64,000 bases of DNA, taken from the NCBI GenBank assembly GCA_003254925.1, contig QANZ01053660.1, forward strand, positions 124,001 through 188,000, given 5' to 3'. The notes below the pieces were generated by a model. The model was not told the origin of the DNA. It made no database searches and saw only the letters and a program-made list of their open reading frames with translations. Of the stretch, positions 26,650-38,597 are shown one piece after another. The position numbers were made by a program, and so were the translations under genes. How positions within the stretch are numbered: the stretch's first letter is position 1; each line of letters starts with the position of its first letter. The DNA comes from Chamaecrista fasciculata. Taxonomy: Eukaryota > Streptophyta > Magnoliopsida > Fabales > Fabaceae.

Positions 26650-29085
26650 CTAGTATTGCATGGAGATTAGTTCTTCAGCTCCACACTGTCTAATATGAAT
26701 GATCACAGAATCACTAGAAGATGGCAAGACATTGCAGCATTGGCGACGTGGGGATTTCATCTGTAACAGCACAGAATATGGCAAGTGACAACAGTAACTC
26801 AAATAACTAGAATAAGAATGAAAACATGGTAGGCAAATAATTTAGAGAACTTCAAACGCTTTACAATTACCTGCTCAGTATCAAGCTCTAGCTTCCTTGA
26901 AACAACTACAATCTTCTTCAGCTGCTTTATAAGGTTGGACTCCGAACAGTGTCCAACAACATGCCTTGAGTAATTAGTCCAAATGCCCCTTTTATTAGCT
27001 GTAACACTTTCCAGGAAAAAGACAGAAGGCCTTCTACATGGATCCCTGGGATAGTCTCTCAAGTTATACATAAAATGAGCCTGAACATTACTACCCCTAC
27101 TCCAAGGTGTAAATGTTCTCTGTACAGTAAGAAGATTTGGGAGAAGTTCGTTGCCTTGAGAAACTTGAACAGCAAAGCCCCATGAAACTGAGAAAGTCAA
27201 TAAATTCGATCGGTCATAGCAGACAGTTTGCTGCAAGATCCTAGCAGGATCAAAATTTGCGGCGACAAAAAGATGCTCCAGGGCTTGTGTTTTGTTCATG
27301 TCGGGAAAGAGAGGCTCCACTACATCCAAATGATGAAGGGACAACAAAGGAGATAATGGATGTGCAGCCAACATCCCAAACAAATTCCCCCTCATGTCTC
27401 CCTGGTGAAAAAATAAAAGGATCAACTAATCATCAGTTCATTATCATGAAGTTCATCTCTTAACTTGCATAACTCGTAGTAAATTTAATGAAGTCAAGAA
27501 GCCTAAATGAACTCCAGAAAAGGTAGATAACTAGATATTGGATCACCATTATGCATTATAGCACAAGTTCTTGATATCTGACTGACATGCTAAAAGAAGT
27601 AACCACAGAAACTCTTTAACTGAACCAATCAAATCAATTGCATACCTCAAATGCGTATGACAGATAATATATAGAAAGAGAGACAGAGGATCTTAAGTAC
27701 ATAACCCGGAGACACACATTCAAGGAACCCAGCAAAATTGAACATGTCTTACTGTCTTACATGATAAAATCATCAGCATCCACGTCAGGTCAATTGTTAG
27801 GGTAGATATGCAGAACCTTTAACACAAACAATACTTGTATCTCGTGGATAACCAAAGAAACAGTCTAGGAGGAAAAACAACTCTATCAAATTATTTTCTG
27901 CCCATTAGCCTCATATCTGATCATTTTGTAATAAGTAAAACCCCCATTTTGGTCCCCCAAACATAACCCCTATTATCAATAGGATATGGTTCTGTTATAG
28001 ATTTTTGGTATAAGTCACGCTCACAAGTTTTATTTGTAGCAACTGTATCATTCCAAAATCCAAAGGCAGCGAATGCAATCATTCGAGGAGCAAGTATTCT
28101 ATAGACTATAAATAAAATCAATCTTTCCACTGGTGAAATGATACTACAGATATTTTAGGAAACCAGTTGATACTAGGCCATCTTTGGACAACCAATATAT
28201 CCAACATATTCCTTATTTGTGAGACAAATAATACGGTATCAAAGAGAATTACCAAATTCTCACCTGATGGAAGCCAGGTTCGTGAGTTAACTCAACACCG
28301 AGCTCAGCCACACAAGAATAAATCCTAGAATCGCTTCCATACAAATGGCCGTACCTCCTTAAACACGAGTCCAAAACCCTAGCTAAAGCCCTCGCGAGCG
28401 AATGGCTAATGGCAAAACCCCCTCCACCATAAGCCATATTGAAGGAATACATCACATTCTGCTCGTAGCTCTCTGAACAGCTCCCGATGTAAAACCACCT
28501 ATTGTGATCATACTTCGACAGAGTTTTCACCAAATTGTCCACAAAGAACACGGTATCATCATCCCCAAACACAAACCACCTGACATCCGATTCGTTCCGA
28601 TCAACCACCTCTTTAACGACGCGCGCAACTCGAACCGCCGATCGGAGCCCTCTTTTGAAGGTGTAAGGGAACTTGGAGGTGTCGGCGGAGATCACCACCG
28701 GCGGAGTATCCGGCGAGGAAGAGGAAGAGGAAGCATTGGCGTCGAGGAAGGCGAATGCGCGAGTGGAATTAGGGGAATACCAGAGGCGGACGTAGGGATT
28801 GCGTTTGGGCCAAGAGAGAGAGGAGGAGGCGATTGCGAAGACGATGTGGCGGCGCGTGGTTGGCACGGCGGCGAGGTGGGAAACGGAGGAGGAGGTTGCG
28901 GCGGAGGAGTGCCAGTGGTAGAGAAGGAGATAGAGGTTGAGGAGAAGGGAGAGAATGAGAAGGAAGGATTTGAAGTTGAGAGGGAATCTGAGGAAGGAGG
29001 AGGGCATTGTGATTGTGGGTAATGATGGAAGCCTCTTGGCGTTGGAGAGGGGTAAGGTGGTGTCTTTCTTCTTGCGATGGTGCAT
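26650..29085 (-). CDS. DUF604 / fringe-like glycosyltransferase-family protein B
   Basis: Three coding exons, GT-AG, phase 0: 28264-29085, 26871-27401, 26650-26760; 487 aa. Exons 2 (531 bp) and 3 (111 bp) have exactly the lengths of the neighbour at 22985-24628, so the two are tandem duplicates. Membrane anchor FLLILSLLLNLYLLLYHW at about residues 41-58; then HIVFAIASSSLSWPKR, WFVFGDDDTVFF, YGGGGFAIS, LYGSDSRIYSCVAELGVELTHEPGFHQ, RILQQTVCYDR and a final RRQCCNVLP exon. Expected Golgi type II glycosyltransferase fold related to Fringe; substrate unknown. A second Met (codon 27, 29007) is an alternative start that would still precede the anchor. Intron 1 is 862 bp against 100 bp in the partner gene. 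A foldback element lies about 230 bp upstream of the start. Confidence 0.9.
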
Positions 29086-29317
29086 TAACGAGAATCAAGA
29101 AACAAAAATGATGATATTATGGAATGCAATACACTATTATCACTGTCTATCTGGAATTTCTGGAAACTGGGGAATGCACGACACGCAGCGATAGTGGTGG
29201 CATACTGTGAAGTGTCCTTTCCTTTCCTTTCTTTCGGTTGCACTCGTTTTCATCTTCCAACTTACAGTTATTTTTTTTTTTGGCCTGTAAACTTACAGTT
29301 AAGAGTGTGAATGTTTT

Positions 29318-29820
29318 TCTTCTTATTTTGGTCCCTCATGTTTGCTCATTGTTCTGTTTTGGTCCCTCAAGTTTTTGCATTCCTTTTTGATCCCTCATGT
29401 TTGCTCAAAGTTCCATTTTGGTCCCTCAAGTTTTTTTCATTCTGTTTTGATCCTTCAAGTTTCTAAAAAGTTCCACGTTAATTCATGACTTTTTCCCATG
29501 CACTTTTTTTTGTTAAAAAAAAGAAAAAAAAACTAATCTTCATCTCCCAACAGTTTTGCTCTTTTACAAAAGGGAAAGACCTCAATGCAAAAGAACAAAA
29601 TTGTTGGGAGATGAAAATTAGTTTTTTTTTCTTTTTTTAATAGGAAAAGTGGATGGAAAAGAGTCAAATAATAACGGTGGAACTTTTCAGAAACTTGAGG
29701 GACCAAAATGGAACTTTGAACAAACATGAAAGATCAAAACAGAACGAAAAAAACTTGAGGGATCAAAACAAAACTTTGAGTAAATATGAGGGACCAAAAC
29801 AAGACTTTGGCCTTCTTCTT
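29318..29820. mobile_element. foldback element F2, close copy of F1
   Basis: The left arm repeats GGTCCCTCATGTTTGCTCA(A/T) and the right arm GAGGGACCAAAA(T/C) units, ending near GACTTTGGCC. The centre, CATCTCCCAACAGTTTTGCT and its inverted partner, matches the centre of F1 at 4335-4880, showing both are one family. Located upstream of DUF604 gene B. Confidence 0.78.
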
Positions 29821-30054
29821 TTTCTCTTTGGGTTCACACAGTTACTGTGTTACACTGATTTGAACAGTTACGGGCTAAAGGAAGAAAGGTGGTCTTTTTG
29901 TTTTTGTGTATTGACGATGCTGAATGAGAATGATGGACATAAAGGTGGGCTTGTAGGGAAAAAAAAGTGTAAATAAGCCCATTTCCCGAAGAAGTTCGAC
30001 ATGATAAGCATATATGATACTAGCACAGCTTTACGTGTTTTAACGGCCACGCAA

Positions 30055-30120
30055 ATATTAAAGATCAAAATAAAATTGATAGTAAATATTATGGACTCAA
30101 GTGAGGTTTTGACCTAAAAA
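30055..30120. repeat. terminal fragment of foldback family
   Basis: GATCAAAATAAAATTGATAG ... GAGGTTTTGACCT resembles the right end of F3/F5. Only one arm is visible. Confidence 0.4.
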
Positions 30121-30244
30121 AAAAGATGAGGAGAGAGAGGCACAGCTCGTTTTCAATCCACTTTTTAGTTTTTTATTTAATTTATAATTATAATATGAAC
30201 AATTATGTATTTTTTGATTGGTTAATTAAAGTTTAGCCTAAAGT

Positions 30245-30300
30245 TAAAAAAGAAGGACAACCAGAAAGGGGTGGAGCCATATAATATAAGATACCAGTTT
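30245..30300 (-). repeat. Helitron-like 5' terminal fragment
   Basis: The reverse complement reads ATATTATATGGCTCCACCCC followed by TTTCTGGTTGTCC, nearly identical to 38626-38660 inside the Helitron-like element at 38598-38977. No 3' hairpin or CTAG end was located nearby. Confidence 0.5.
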
Positions 30301-30539
30301 GAGCTTTTCGGCCAAAACAGAAAATCGTTATAAAAAAAAAAAAGAAAAATTTTCAACTTACTTCGTTTTATCTGCCAAAAAAGGACTGATAATACAGTGA
30401 TTTTAGAAACTCTTTCACCAAGACTATTGAAACTTGAGAGGAGAGCATTAAGACGCGTCTAACATTTTGTTTTACTTAGTGGAAAATTGAAGTATCTCGT
30501 ACTAGCTAATAAAAAATGGCACAGTTGATTAAGGAAATA

Positions 30540-31140
30540 TTTAAAATGTGCTCTTAAGGTATATGTTTAGAGGCATTTAATATGTCTTAAAAATTGTAAA
30601 AGTAAAGCACCAAAACCATTTGCATTAAATGATCATAACATTTTTATAAGACCATATTATCCTCTTATAATTTATTATAAGTTTACTTTAGATTTATATA
30701 TATCTAATAAACAAAATAATTAGTTTAATAAAAAACTCAAATTTAATTTTTTGAATGTAAAATTTTTGTAAATAAAAAAATTAAATTAAATTTAAAGTCT
30801 ATAATTAATTGGCAGGTTAGGGTTTAGGATTTTAGGATTTATGGTTTAGGGTTAGGTTTTAGGATTTTAGAGTTTAGGGTTAGGATTTAAGATTTTAGAG
30901 TTTAGAATTTAGGGTTTAGGATTTACGAATATAAATATTCTTTATATAAATAAAATATAATTATTTAATAATATTTTATTAATATTATAAATTTAAAATA
31001 TATTTTAAAAGGGTAATATTGTCTTATAAAAATAATAATGAAAGTCATTTATTGTAAATGCATTTATTATGTTACTTTTACGCTTCTCAAAACATATTTA
31101 ATACTTCTTGTCATATACTTTTAGAGCACATAATAAAAGA
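30540..31140. mobile_element. long-TIR MITE carrying telomere-like repeats
   Basis: About 120 bp at the left end (ATGTGCTCTTAAGGTATATG...) is mirrored at the right end, whose complement begins ATGTGCTCTAAAAGTATATG and continues in parallel through TTTTTATAAGAC(C/A)ATATTA. Interior is AT-rich and non-coding and includes degenerate TTTAGGG repeats. Long imperfect TIRs resemble Mutator-like MITEs, but no target duplication was confirmed. Confidence 0.65.
30815..30930. repeat. interstitial telomere-like (TTTAGGG) degenerate repeat
   Basis: GGTTAGGGTTTAGGA, GGTTTAGGGTTAGG, GAGTTTAGGGTTAGG and ATTTAGGGTTTAGG occur within about 115 bases. The plant telomere unit is TTTAGGG; here it is interspersed with TTTAGGATTTTAG variants. 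Confidence 0.75.
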
Positions 31141-32559
31141 ACTCTTCAATTAATTTAAATTTGATCCATTCACATATCTTATTATAGTAAGAGAGTAATT
31201 ACATTTACAAAGTGTTGAATTTATAATTTTATTTTATTGATATCAAACTATTTATTATCACTTAACTTAATTTTGATATATATTTTTTTTAATAATTTGT
31301 AATGATCGATAAAAATACTAAATTATACTATATTATTATTTTTAAAATACTAAAAAAAATGTAAATGTATCAATAGCTTTTTCTTTTCTCATCAAATTCA
31401 TATATATATATATATTAAGTATTATTTGGTTTCATTATTACATAATCATAGTCTCATAGAGAAATTAAAATATAAAAAATTTGGGGAGTGGTTCCGCTAC
31501 ATATGATGGCTGAAGTATTACATCCACACCATTAATATAATTTAAAAGTGAATACATAAATTATCAATAACTCATCCAATGATAATCAAATAATATTTTA
31601 GTTATATTTCAATCACCACAGTTTAGCTTATCCATCTCCGAAAAATTCCTATGCCGGATGCATATTGAATAGTTTGTGTTACTTTGTTCTCACTTCTCAC
31701 TTATCCGTGCAATAAATTAGAAAAGAAATGAATTCCTAATTCCAATAATCCCCCCAACAGCACAAAATTTAAAGCAAGCTCAAATATCGCTGTATATGTG
31801 TTGAATAAACCTTTAAATTGAATTACTTAATACCCACTCAGACTCTGATTGGTCCATTAGTGGTTGTGTGGTGCATCAATCAAAACTCAAAATTGAAGGG
31901 TTAGAATTTAACCGCATTCCACTCTTTCAGAGTCACCAAAAGCACCAAACTCCACAATAACTCTTAGACTCACCAACTATCTTACTCGTGGCACACACAT
32001 TGGTTGAATCTTCCAATGTCTCTACTCTCAGCCATACATGTGGAGATCAATGCATGAATCAACCTCAAACAACAATTTGTGGACAAACACATACATAGTC
32101 GCATACACTCTCTCTCTCTCTCTCTCTCTTTGCAAAAGTACGCAACACAATTAAGAATTATGGTACATAAGCCTCCAAATGAGTAATTCTACCTTTTATC
32201 ATTTAAGTCAATTCTCTCAAATGGCCTTACGTGCAGCAACGAACCAAATGGACTTTGGTGGGTCACATGTTTAAAGGTGTTAATTTTGAACCATACAATC
32301 TCCCTTTCTTCCTTTAGGAACCCCCGATTGGCTTGCTAACCACTCAAGACTCAACAACTCATATATTATAATTATCCCTCTTCTTCTCAACGCTAGCTTC
32401 TTCCACTATGCTTTATTAATATTCACTCTCTTTTCTTCTTTCTCTATCTTAATTACCTCCTCGCATTATTGGAATTGGACAAAAGGACAAAGATAAAAGT
32501 AAAACTAACACTCCTTGCTTTCGTGACGCAGTGGCATTCTTTTTTTCATGTGACTTCCC
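31141..32559. other. intergenic / upstream of B-box gene
   Basis: No gene seen. A (CT)n microsatellite of about 24 bases lies at 32108-32130; AT-rich elsewhere. Confidence 0.5.
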
Positions 32560-32566
32560 TATAAAT
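32560..32566 (+). promoter_or_regulatory. probable TATA box of B-box microprotein gene
   Basis: TATAAAT, 85 bases upstream of the ATG at 32645. Confidence 0.55.
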
Positions 32567-32644
32567 TAGCCTTTTCTATATTCAGCTACCATATACTCTT
32601 TTCTTCTTCTTATTAGTTAGTTAATTATATATCTTCTTCTCAAA

Positions 32645-32974
32645 ATGTGTAAGGGTGTGCGTGAGGAACAACATCATTTTGGTCCCTTGAGGAATAGGCG
32701 CTTCTATCTCACACGTGAAGACGTCGTCGTTTCACATGTCCACACCAGAGGTACTTCAGTGCAGTATTGTGAGATCTGTGGGTTAAAAGCTTCGTTGTAT
32801 TGCCAAGCTGATAATGCATATCTATGTAGAAAATGTGACAAAGGGGTTCATAAAGCTAACTTCTTGGCCTTCAGGCATATTAGGTCCTTTCTCTGCAACA
32901 CATGCCATAATCCCACACGAAGATATCTTATTGGAGCCACCGTCGAGATTTCTGTCATGTCTCATTCAAGTTGA
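32645..32974 (+). CDS. single B-box zinc finger microprotein (BBX30/31-like)
   Basis: Intronless, 109 aa. One B-box at about residues 42-82 with the zinc ligands of CEICGLKASLYCQADNAYLCRKCDKGVH and the conserved tail ANFLAFRHIRSFLC. No second B-box and no CCT domain. This matches plant B-box microproteins (BBX30/BBX31, also called miP1a/b), which bind full-length CONSTANS-like factors through the B-box and, in Arabidopsis, bridge them to TOPLESS with a C-terminal PFVFL motif. That motif is absent here; the protein ends TVEISVMSHSS. It may thus sequester partners without recruiting TOPLESS, an inference. The N-terminal 40 residues are charged and not recognised. Convergent with the CONSTANS-like gene 2.9 kb downstream. 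Confidence 0.85.
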   Translation: MCKGVREEQHHFGPLRNRRFYLTREDVVVSHVHTRGTSVQYCEICGLKASLYCQADNAYLCRKCDKGVHKANFLAFRHIRSFLCNTCHNPTRRYLIGATVEISVMSHSS

Positions 32975-33425
32975 CAAAAAAGAGAAATCATGTCTTCTTC
33001 TGTTATGGCTTCAATTCCTTGTTAGTCAATAATTCGATATACATAAAATGTTCAACATTTTCTCTGTATCAATCAAGTGACTTCTACATGTAATTAGATT
33101 CATCTGAAACTAATTAAGTGCAGTTTTTGAGATTACTTATCTTTAACATTTCCTATGTTATATGTAGTTGTTTGAAATTCAATGTCAGTAGTGGTTGTTC
33201 TGCTTTGGACTATGACAAAACAGAGACAATCAATTCTCTGACTTGAATATTTTTAATTTAATTTGTTTTATGTATGAGCAGACGTCTGTATCAAAAGAGG
33301 AAAATATAAATACGCCTTTAATTAATTCATCTTTAAATGGACATGTGATTGAAACAGAATTGAGGCGACATTTTCAGTAATGGAGAGAACAAAGAGACAA
33401 AAAGGTGTTAATAGTTAATTTAATA
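32975..33425. other. 3' flank, no gene seen
   Basis: Downstream of the B-box gene; AT-rich, no supported features. Confidence 0.45.
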
Positions 33426-33429
33426 CCAA

Positions 33430-33609
33430 CAAGTGTTTGATGTAGTGGTTGGCGAGCTACATCCTAGGTGCGAAGGACCCAGGTTCGATCCCTAAAGTCG
33501 ACATTGTTGGGAGGGCACGACCGTTTCGTCTCTGTAGCCCGAATAGAATTAGTCTTCTCTTAGACCGTTACACGGATAGGCGGGGAACCCATAATATTAC
33601 CTAAAAAAA
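33430..33609 (+). mobile_element. tRNA-derived SINE, second family
   Basis: Box A-like TGTAGTGGTTGG (33441-33452) and box B GGTTCGATCCC (33482-33492), 29 bases apart, then a non-tRNA body (TGTAGCCCGAATAGAATTAG ... GGCGGGGAACCC) and a terminal A run (33603-33611). The body differs from the SINE at 1706-1922. No clear target duplication was found. Confidence 0.7.
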
Positions 33610-34199
33610 AAGTTAAAAAAGTGGGAACCGGTAAGTCTTTGCAAATAACCGAAGTTAAAACTTGCTAATTGCTATATTTAGAAGTTCAAGATAGAAATGA
33701 ATGATTATTAATAGAATTGAATGCAATGGAGTGGAGTAAAATTATTTGGGTTGCTATGTTGTATGGGATCGAATTCTAAATCATTTTATTTATTATATTC
33801 AAATTCTTATTATATTAATATTTGATTCTATTTTATTATTAGATTATATAAAGTTTATTATATTTTTGTTATAAAACCTTTTAGTTAAATATTCTATTTA
33901 TATTTATTTTCATTGATCATATATTTTTTTCTACTATTTTCTTTATCATAAGTGGCCATGTAAAGTGTTTTTAACATGATATTGTTTTTGTTGATAAATT
34001 ATATAGTAAATATATAAACAGTATTTTCATAGAAATTTGATCCAGAAAAAGAGAGGGTGAGCGAGAATAGTTATAAAACTAATTTTTTTTAAAGAAAAAA
34101 TAAGAAAAGATGAGTCCTTTTTTTTTTTATATAAACAGTATTCTCATTACTAACCGGAATAGATCACTAACTAGAGTCCTTTCACTTTCAGATATCATC

Positions 34200-34345
34200 C
34201 TAGTAGAGGCAGCTTTCGCGTCTGGCGTACTAGCTGGATCTTACGCTGGAAACGTGACAGAGACCGGTACTCGGAAGCGTGGCTCACCATTCTGGTAGGT
34301 CTGGATGCTATTTGGCACTGGGTGTCGTCTGAAGGAACGCGGATC
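34200..34345. other. GC-rich island of unknown origin
   Basis: GCAGCTTTCGCGTCTGGCGT through GAACGCGGATCCG stands out from the AT-rich flank. An open frame crosses it but ends in TAG with no homologue I recognise. Possibly a fragment of a transposon or an organellar insertion. Confidence 0.3.
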
Positions 34346-34738
34346 CGATGATTGTCATTAATAGTATTAAATTTTCTATGTCTTATTACGTGTCTGTTTA
34401 TGATGGTTCGCTTTCTTTTCTTCGTTTGATACTAATGCATTTGAGTTTTTAACATCTTCAAGTCATGACTCCAGGGTCCGTATACCCCAAGAGTATGACT
34501 CTAAGATGTTTGCTTCGTACTCACCATTTTTATAATACCAAAAAAAAAACACCTATGAGATTATGATGATTGTCTTCAGTTCTTTTTGGTTTATTCTCTG
34601 TCGGAAAGATCTAACCGATTTGGATTTGCACATATACCATTTGTTAAGAATTTTCATTGTGGGTCTATTTTATGATTTTCACGTAAAACAGAGTAAACAG
34701 TATTAGCAAAAACAATATCATGAAAATTATTGTTACTA

Positions 34739-34829
34739 CTTGTGGGTTAACAGTTAGTTCTTTTTGCTACTACTTTTTCTGTTTTACTACCCTCAATTTA
34801 TTGTTAAGAATTAACTGTTAACCCACAAG
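34739..34829. repeat. 91-bp hairpin repeat
   Basis: CTTGTGGGTTAACAGTTAGT at the left is complementary to ACTGTTAACCCACAAG at the right (34814-34829). Small MITE-like foldback without coding capacity. Confidence 0.7.
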
Positions 34830-35824
34830 AAATTATTCTCTGCCCTATAAGATGAGACAGAAGAAATTTCTTATTAAAGAATGTAGCATTACAACTTTTA
34901 GGGTCGATATAAATGAACCAAAAGGCAAGCTTATGGACTACAGTAACTGCTGCACTAGACTTGCATGAAACAAATCAATTAGAAGAAACAAACTAATTAT
35001 TGAGGCAGTACAAAGCTGGTCAAAAGATGCATTTGGTAGCAGGTGACGTGAGTGTGAAACAACTCAGAAAATGGAGATTCTTGCGTCCTTCAGGCTTCAA
35101 GACGAGATCAATACTCTCAATTCTCAGAAAATGCTTGATCACGCTCAAGTAATTTGATGAGTGAAAGTAGTGTTGTCAAAATATGGTTTCTGCTCTCTAC
35201 TGCCCTTCAAAACTGGATTGGCAAAAGAACAATCTGGAATCGGAATGTGTATGGTTGCCTTACACTTTCCCTTTTATTCTGAAACACAATAAGCTCAGCG
35301 ATTCACAAAAGCTCTTGTGGTAAAATTTGGGATGGAACAATTTTCTAAACCCTCTGAAATCTGGAAGGACTAACAGAAACAACAAAGTCCATATGTTAAA
35401 ATAGAAGAAATTGATAGAGATGCTTGCAAGAAACATTACCTTGAAATCAAGCATGACAGAGATATATATGTTGCATGCCCGTTACCTCTCTCACTCCTAT
35501 TACATGCAATATCCCGGTATAAACACAATCACTGCCACTGGTCGTGGAATTGTCCAAATGCAGCCTCTTTTTCACATCTTTGTTTTCATCTAAAGATATA
35601 ATGCAGGATTGTGCAACCTGTTAAAAGCTCTAAAAGATCTGTAACAATCAACCCTAAGCAGGCAAGTTTTGAACAATAATCTAGCTGCATTGAATTCTAT
35701 CCCGCATTCTTAAGATGAGCAGATATTTGTTAAACAATGTATGTATCTACAATCTTCAGTGACTACCTTACCAGTGAGAATCCCATATTTCAAAGGGAAA
35801 AGATAGTTATTGCTGTAAACATCC
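34830..35824. other. 3' flank of the CONSTANS-like gene, no other gene seen
   Basis: Probably contains the 3' UTR. Small open frames here show no family features. Confidence 0.45.
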
Positions 35825-38021
35825 TTAGATGTTCCCTGATGCTTCAGGATCATAATCATATGCTTCACCGGCTTTAACAAATCTACCTTTCACACGTTTT
35901 CTAGTATCAGCTCTTGCCTTGCGAGATGCATATCTGATTTGTTTACCAAACCTGCACTTTAGAAATGAGCAAAGTCCATTAGAGTTCTGTCCCAGCATAA
36001 AGGAAAGCTCTTGAAGATGTAACATGAGGAAAGTACTTGAGATGGGACCATAGTAGCTTAAAATGTTGGTACAGCTACCTGAAAATAAGAACAAGAAACT
36101 ATACAAGAACAAATTGCTGGTAAATAAAATGCATGGTACTAGACTGAGACACGATAATATTGCTCTCTTTAGGGTAATTTACTCCCAATCCAGTACCACA
36201 TGTTCTATATACAATTGCTTTCTTTTGTTTAGTTGTTTATTCTTATTTTCAGGTAGTTGTACCAATAGAAAAGACGGTTCTACACACATCTAGTGACTTA
36301 GTAATCTAATTATATACGGGCATGCATGTCAATGTATGAGTTCATAGACTATACTAACTTCATAGTAGTTATATAGACTAATATGCAAACAAAAAGTGAA
36401 ATGCACATACTTTCGTGTTTTCCTTTTCTCACGGTATCTCATTTTAGCTTTATCCCTTGCTTCGGGGCATGTGGCCTCCAAATTTAGTTCCCATTGGGAT
36501 TCACCAGTCAGGAATGGCGATGATAACCCACAATCTTGATAATCAAGAGGATTATTATCACCAGTAACATTTGACAACGAAAGTGACATGCTTGAAGGAA
36601 CTTGAGTCTGAGGATATCCTGTATTGATGTTTCTATTACAGCTGAGATCCATAAGTACATTATTTGCATTACTATTGATGATCTGCAATACATCAGCTGG
36701 CCCACCAGCGCTGGATGATTGAAAGGCTACAAAACCGTGTTGAACTGATGATGATGCCTAAAAAATCATTTGGAATAGTAATGAAATGAGGTTACTACTT
36801 ACTATGGAATGGTAATGAAATAAGGACAGAATTTGTAGTATAACGACCTCCTTGGCATTCTGGAGAAGACCATCTAGTTCTGTCGCTGCTATATTCTTTT
36901 CCCTTGATAGACAGTCAATTTCTCCATCCTCAAGATGGTATCTGGTGGCTTCTTGAGAGTAATTAAATATTTCATTGCCACCTTCTAGGTTTAGCTGAAT
37001 ATCATTCATGTTTAGACCTTCACAAAGATCATCACCATCACTTATCCCAAGATCCTTGAAATTAGGACATTCCTGCAGCTCATAGAGTTAATTTTTCTTT
37101 TTAGGCACCTAACGGCACATAAGTTGAACATAAAATCTCTGGAAAACGATGTTTTTTCTCATCAAGAGACCCAATTGTGACTTCAAGAGTAAGTATTTTA
37201 CAACCAACAAAGAAACAATAAATAAACTAGGATCTCTTAGGAGAACTGATCAAGCATACAAAGAAATTCATGATATAAGTTTGATAGTGCAAGTCTTTAC
37301 CTCTTCTGTCAATATTATAGTACTGCTTATTTTCCCTGTGAAGTGTGAAATAATGAAATAGACTATTTATATGTTAATAAACAGTGCAGCATTCTCAGAA
37401 ATTAAAAAAGAAAGAACTTAAATTCATTGATCTATACAAGCCAATAAAAGGTCATACCTTTGGCAACTCTAATTCTGGTGGGACGAAAACTGGTTGTGGT
37501 TGATCTCTGCTGCTCAACATGTAATTTGGAATTGGTGGCATGATAGAAGATTGCCCCTTCCAAGCTTCATATTTGACACATGAATCTATTTCATCAAACT
37601 TTATGGTCTCCAAACCAGAGCAGTTGCCATTTTTAGGCAATGTGCTAAATGATCCACTAGCAGGAACATCAAGACCAACTGAAGAAGAAGAATCATCAAG
37701 AACATAGGACCATATGTTCGAGAACTCAACCGAAGGGGTACTACCTACATAAGGGTTCAATGCCTGACGCTTATGTCCCAATACTGAACAGCACTGTTGC
37801 TTCCAATCGCAAGATTGACACACAGACATTTTATCAAACATGCAGCGTGCAACCGCAGGCTGCGAATGACACGTGTCGCATAAGAGCGAACGAGGATGCC
37901 TGCGTGACAAAGCATTGGCAGAGTGTACAGAACTATCGCAATTCAGACAGAGACGAGCAAAATCTGACTTGCAGTATACCACAGCTCTAACAATCCCACA
38001 AAGATCACATACAGGTTCCAT
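35825..38021 (-). CDS. CONSTANS-like zinc finger, two B-boxes plus CCT (COL12/COL13-like)
   Basis: Four exons: 37458-38021, 36848-37072, 36411-36757, 35825-35951; phases 0, 0, 2; 420 aa. B-box 1 (about residues 5-42: [20 protein letters not shown] ... SVHSAN) and B-box 2 (about 48-85: [20 protein letters not shown] ... CDW) are at the N terminus. The CCT domain is at the C terminus, split by the last intron, with [20 protein letters not shown] and [10 protein letters not shown]. Middle blocks NPLDYQDCG and [20 protein letters not shown] match the COL9-COL13 group (subgroup III BBX), not CONSTANS itself. Nuclear transcriptional regulator of light/flowering responses by family; CCT domains bind NF-Y partners and DNA. 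The exon-2 donor is GAG|GTCGTT, a weak match. Its neighbour on the opposite strand is a B-box microprotein, a type known to bind such factors. Confidence 0.93.
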
Positions 38022-38327
38022 AAACTAACTCTTATGCTGTCTAATGGCGGGAATTCAGCTTTATGATTCTAATCCTCTAACATAATGCAAATCGAAATAT
38101 GACATTAACATTATACATACTAATCCAGAGATGCACGCAATCAAACCATAATCACGCATTGCAGAGTCCATGGTTTACGGGAATCCGCAAGAAAAAGGGA
38201 ATTCAGATTGCAATAATGCAAGTAATTTCCTTTTCTTGATTTTGAAGGATTGGAATGCGAAAGAAGTAGGTTGGGTTTTGATGGTGGCAGCAGAGAAGGA
38301 GGGAGCTAACATATGAAGCTATTCAGT

Positions 38328-38335
38328 TATTTATA
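38328..38335 (-). promoter_or_regulatory. possible TATA box of the CONSTANS-like gene
   Basis: TATAAATA on the minus strand about 310 bases upstream of the ATG, which would leave a long leader. Confidence 0.4.
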
Positions 38336-38597
38336 AAGGGGGATGCAAGTATGATGATGACTGTGAGTCTGTGACAAGGCAAAATCTGGGCTTAGAAAGA
38401 GATCGTGTGGGTGACGTGGAGGAGAGAAACTTGGAGTGGTCAAACTTTTAATGCGGACACTGACAATGCGGCTAGTCAGAAAAACGAGTTTGTAAATTTT
38501 GCTAAAAATAGAGGCCAATGCAACCAGATTTCCCCTACAGTTTTATTTATGTGTTAAAAACAATATTTATCCGTCTATATCTATATCTATATCTATA

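Noticed and set aside
28504-29022. 172-codon plus-strand frame rich in Gly/Arg/Glu
   Set aside because: It is the antisense shadow of DUF604 gene B exon 1, produced by its GC-rich Ser/Leu codons.
34110-34298. 62-codon plus-strand frame through the GC-rich island
   Set aside because: No start context, splice support or recognisable homologue; kept only as a compositional oddity.
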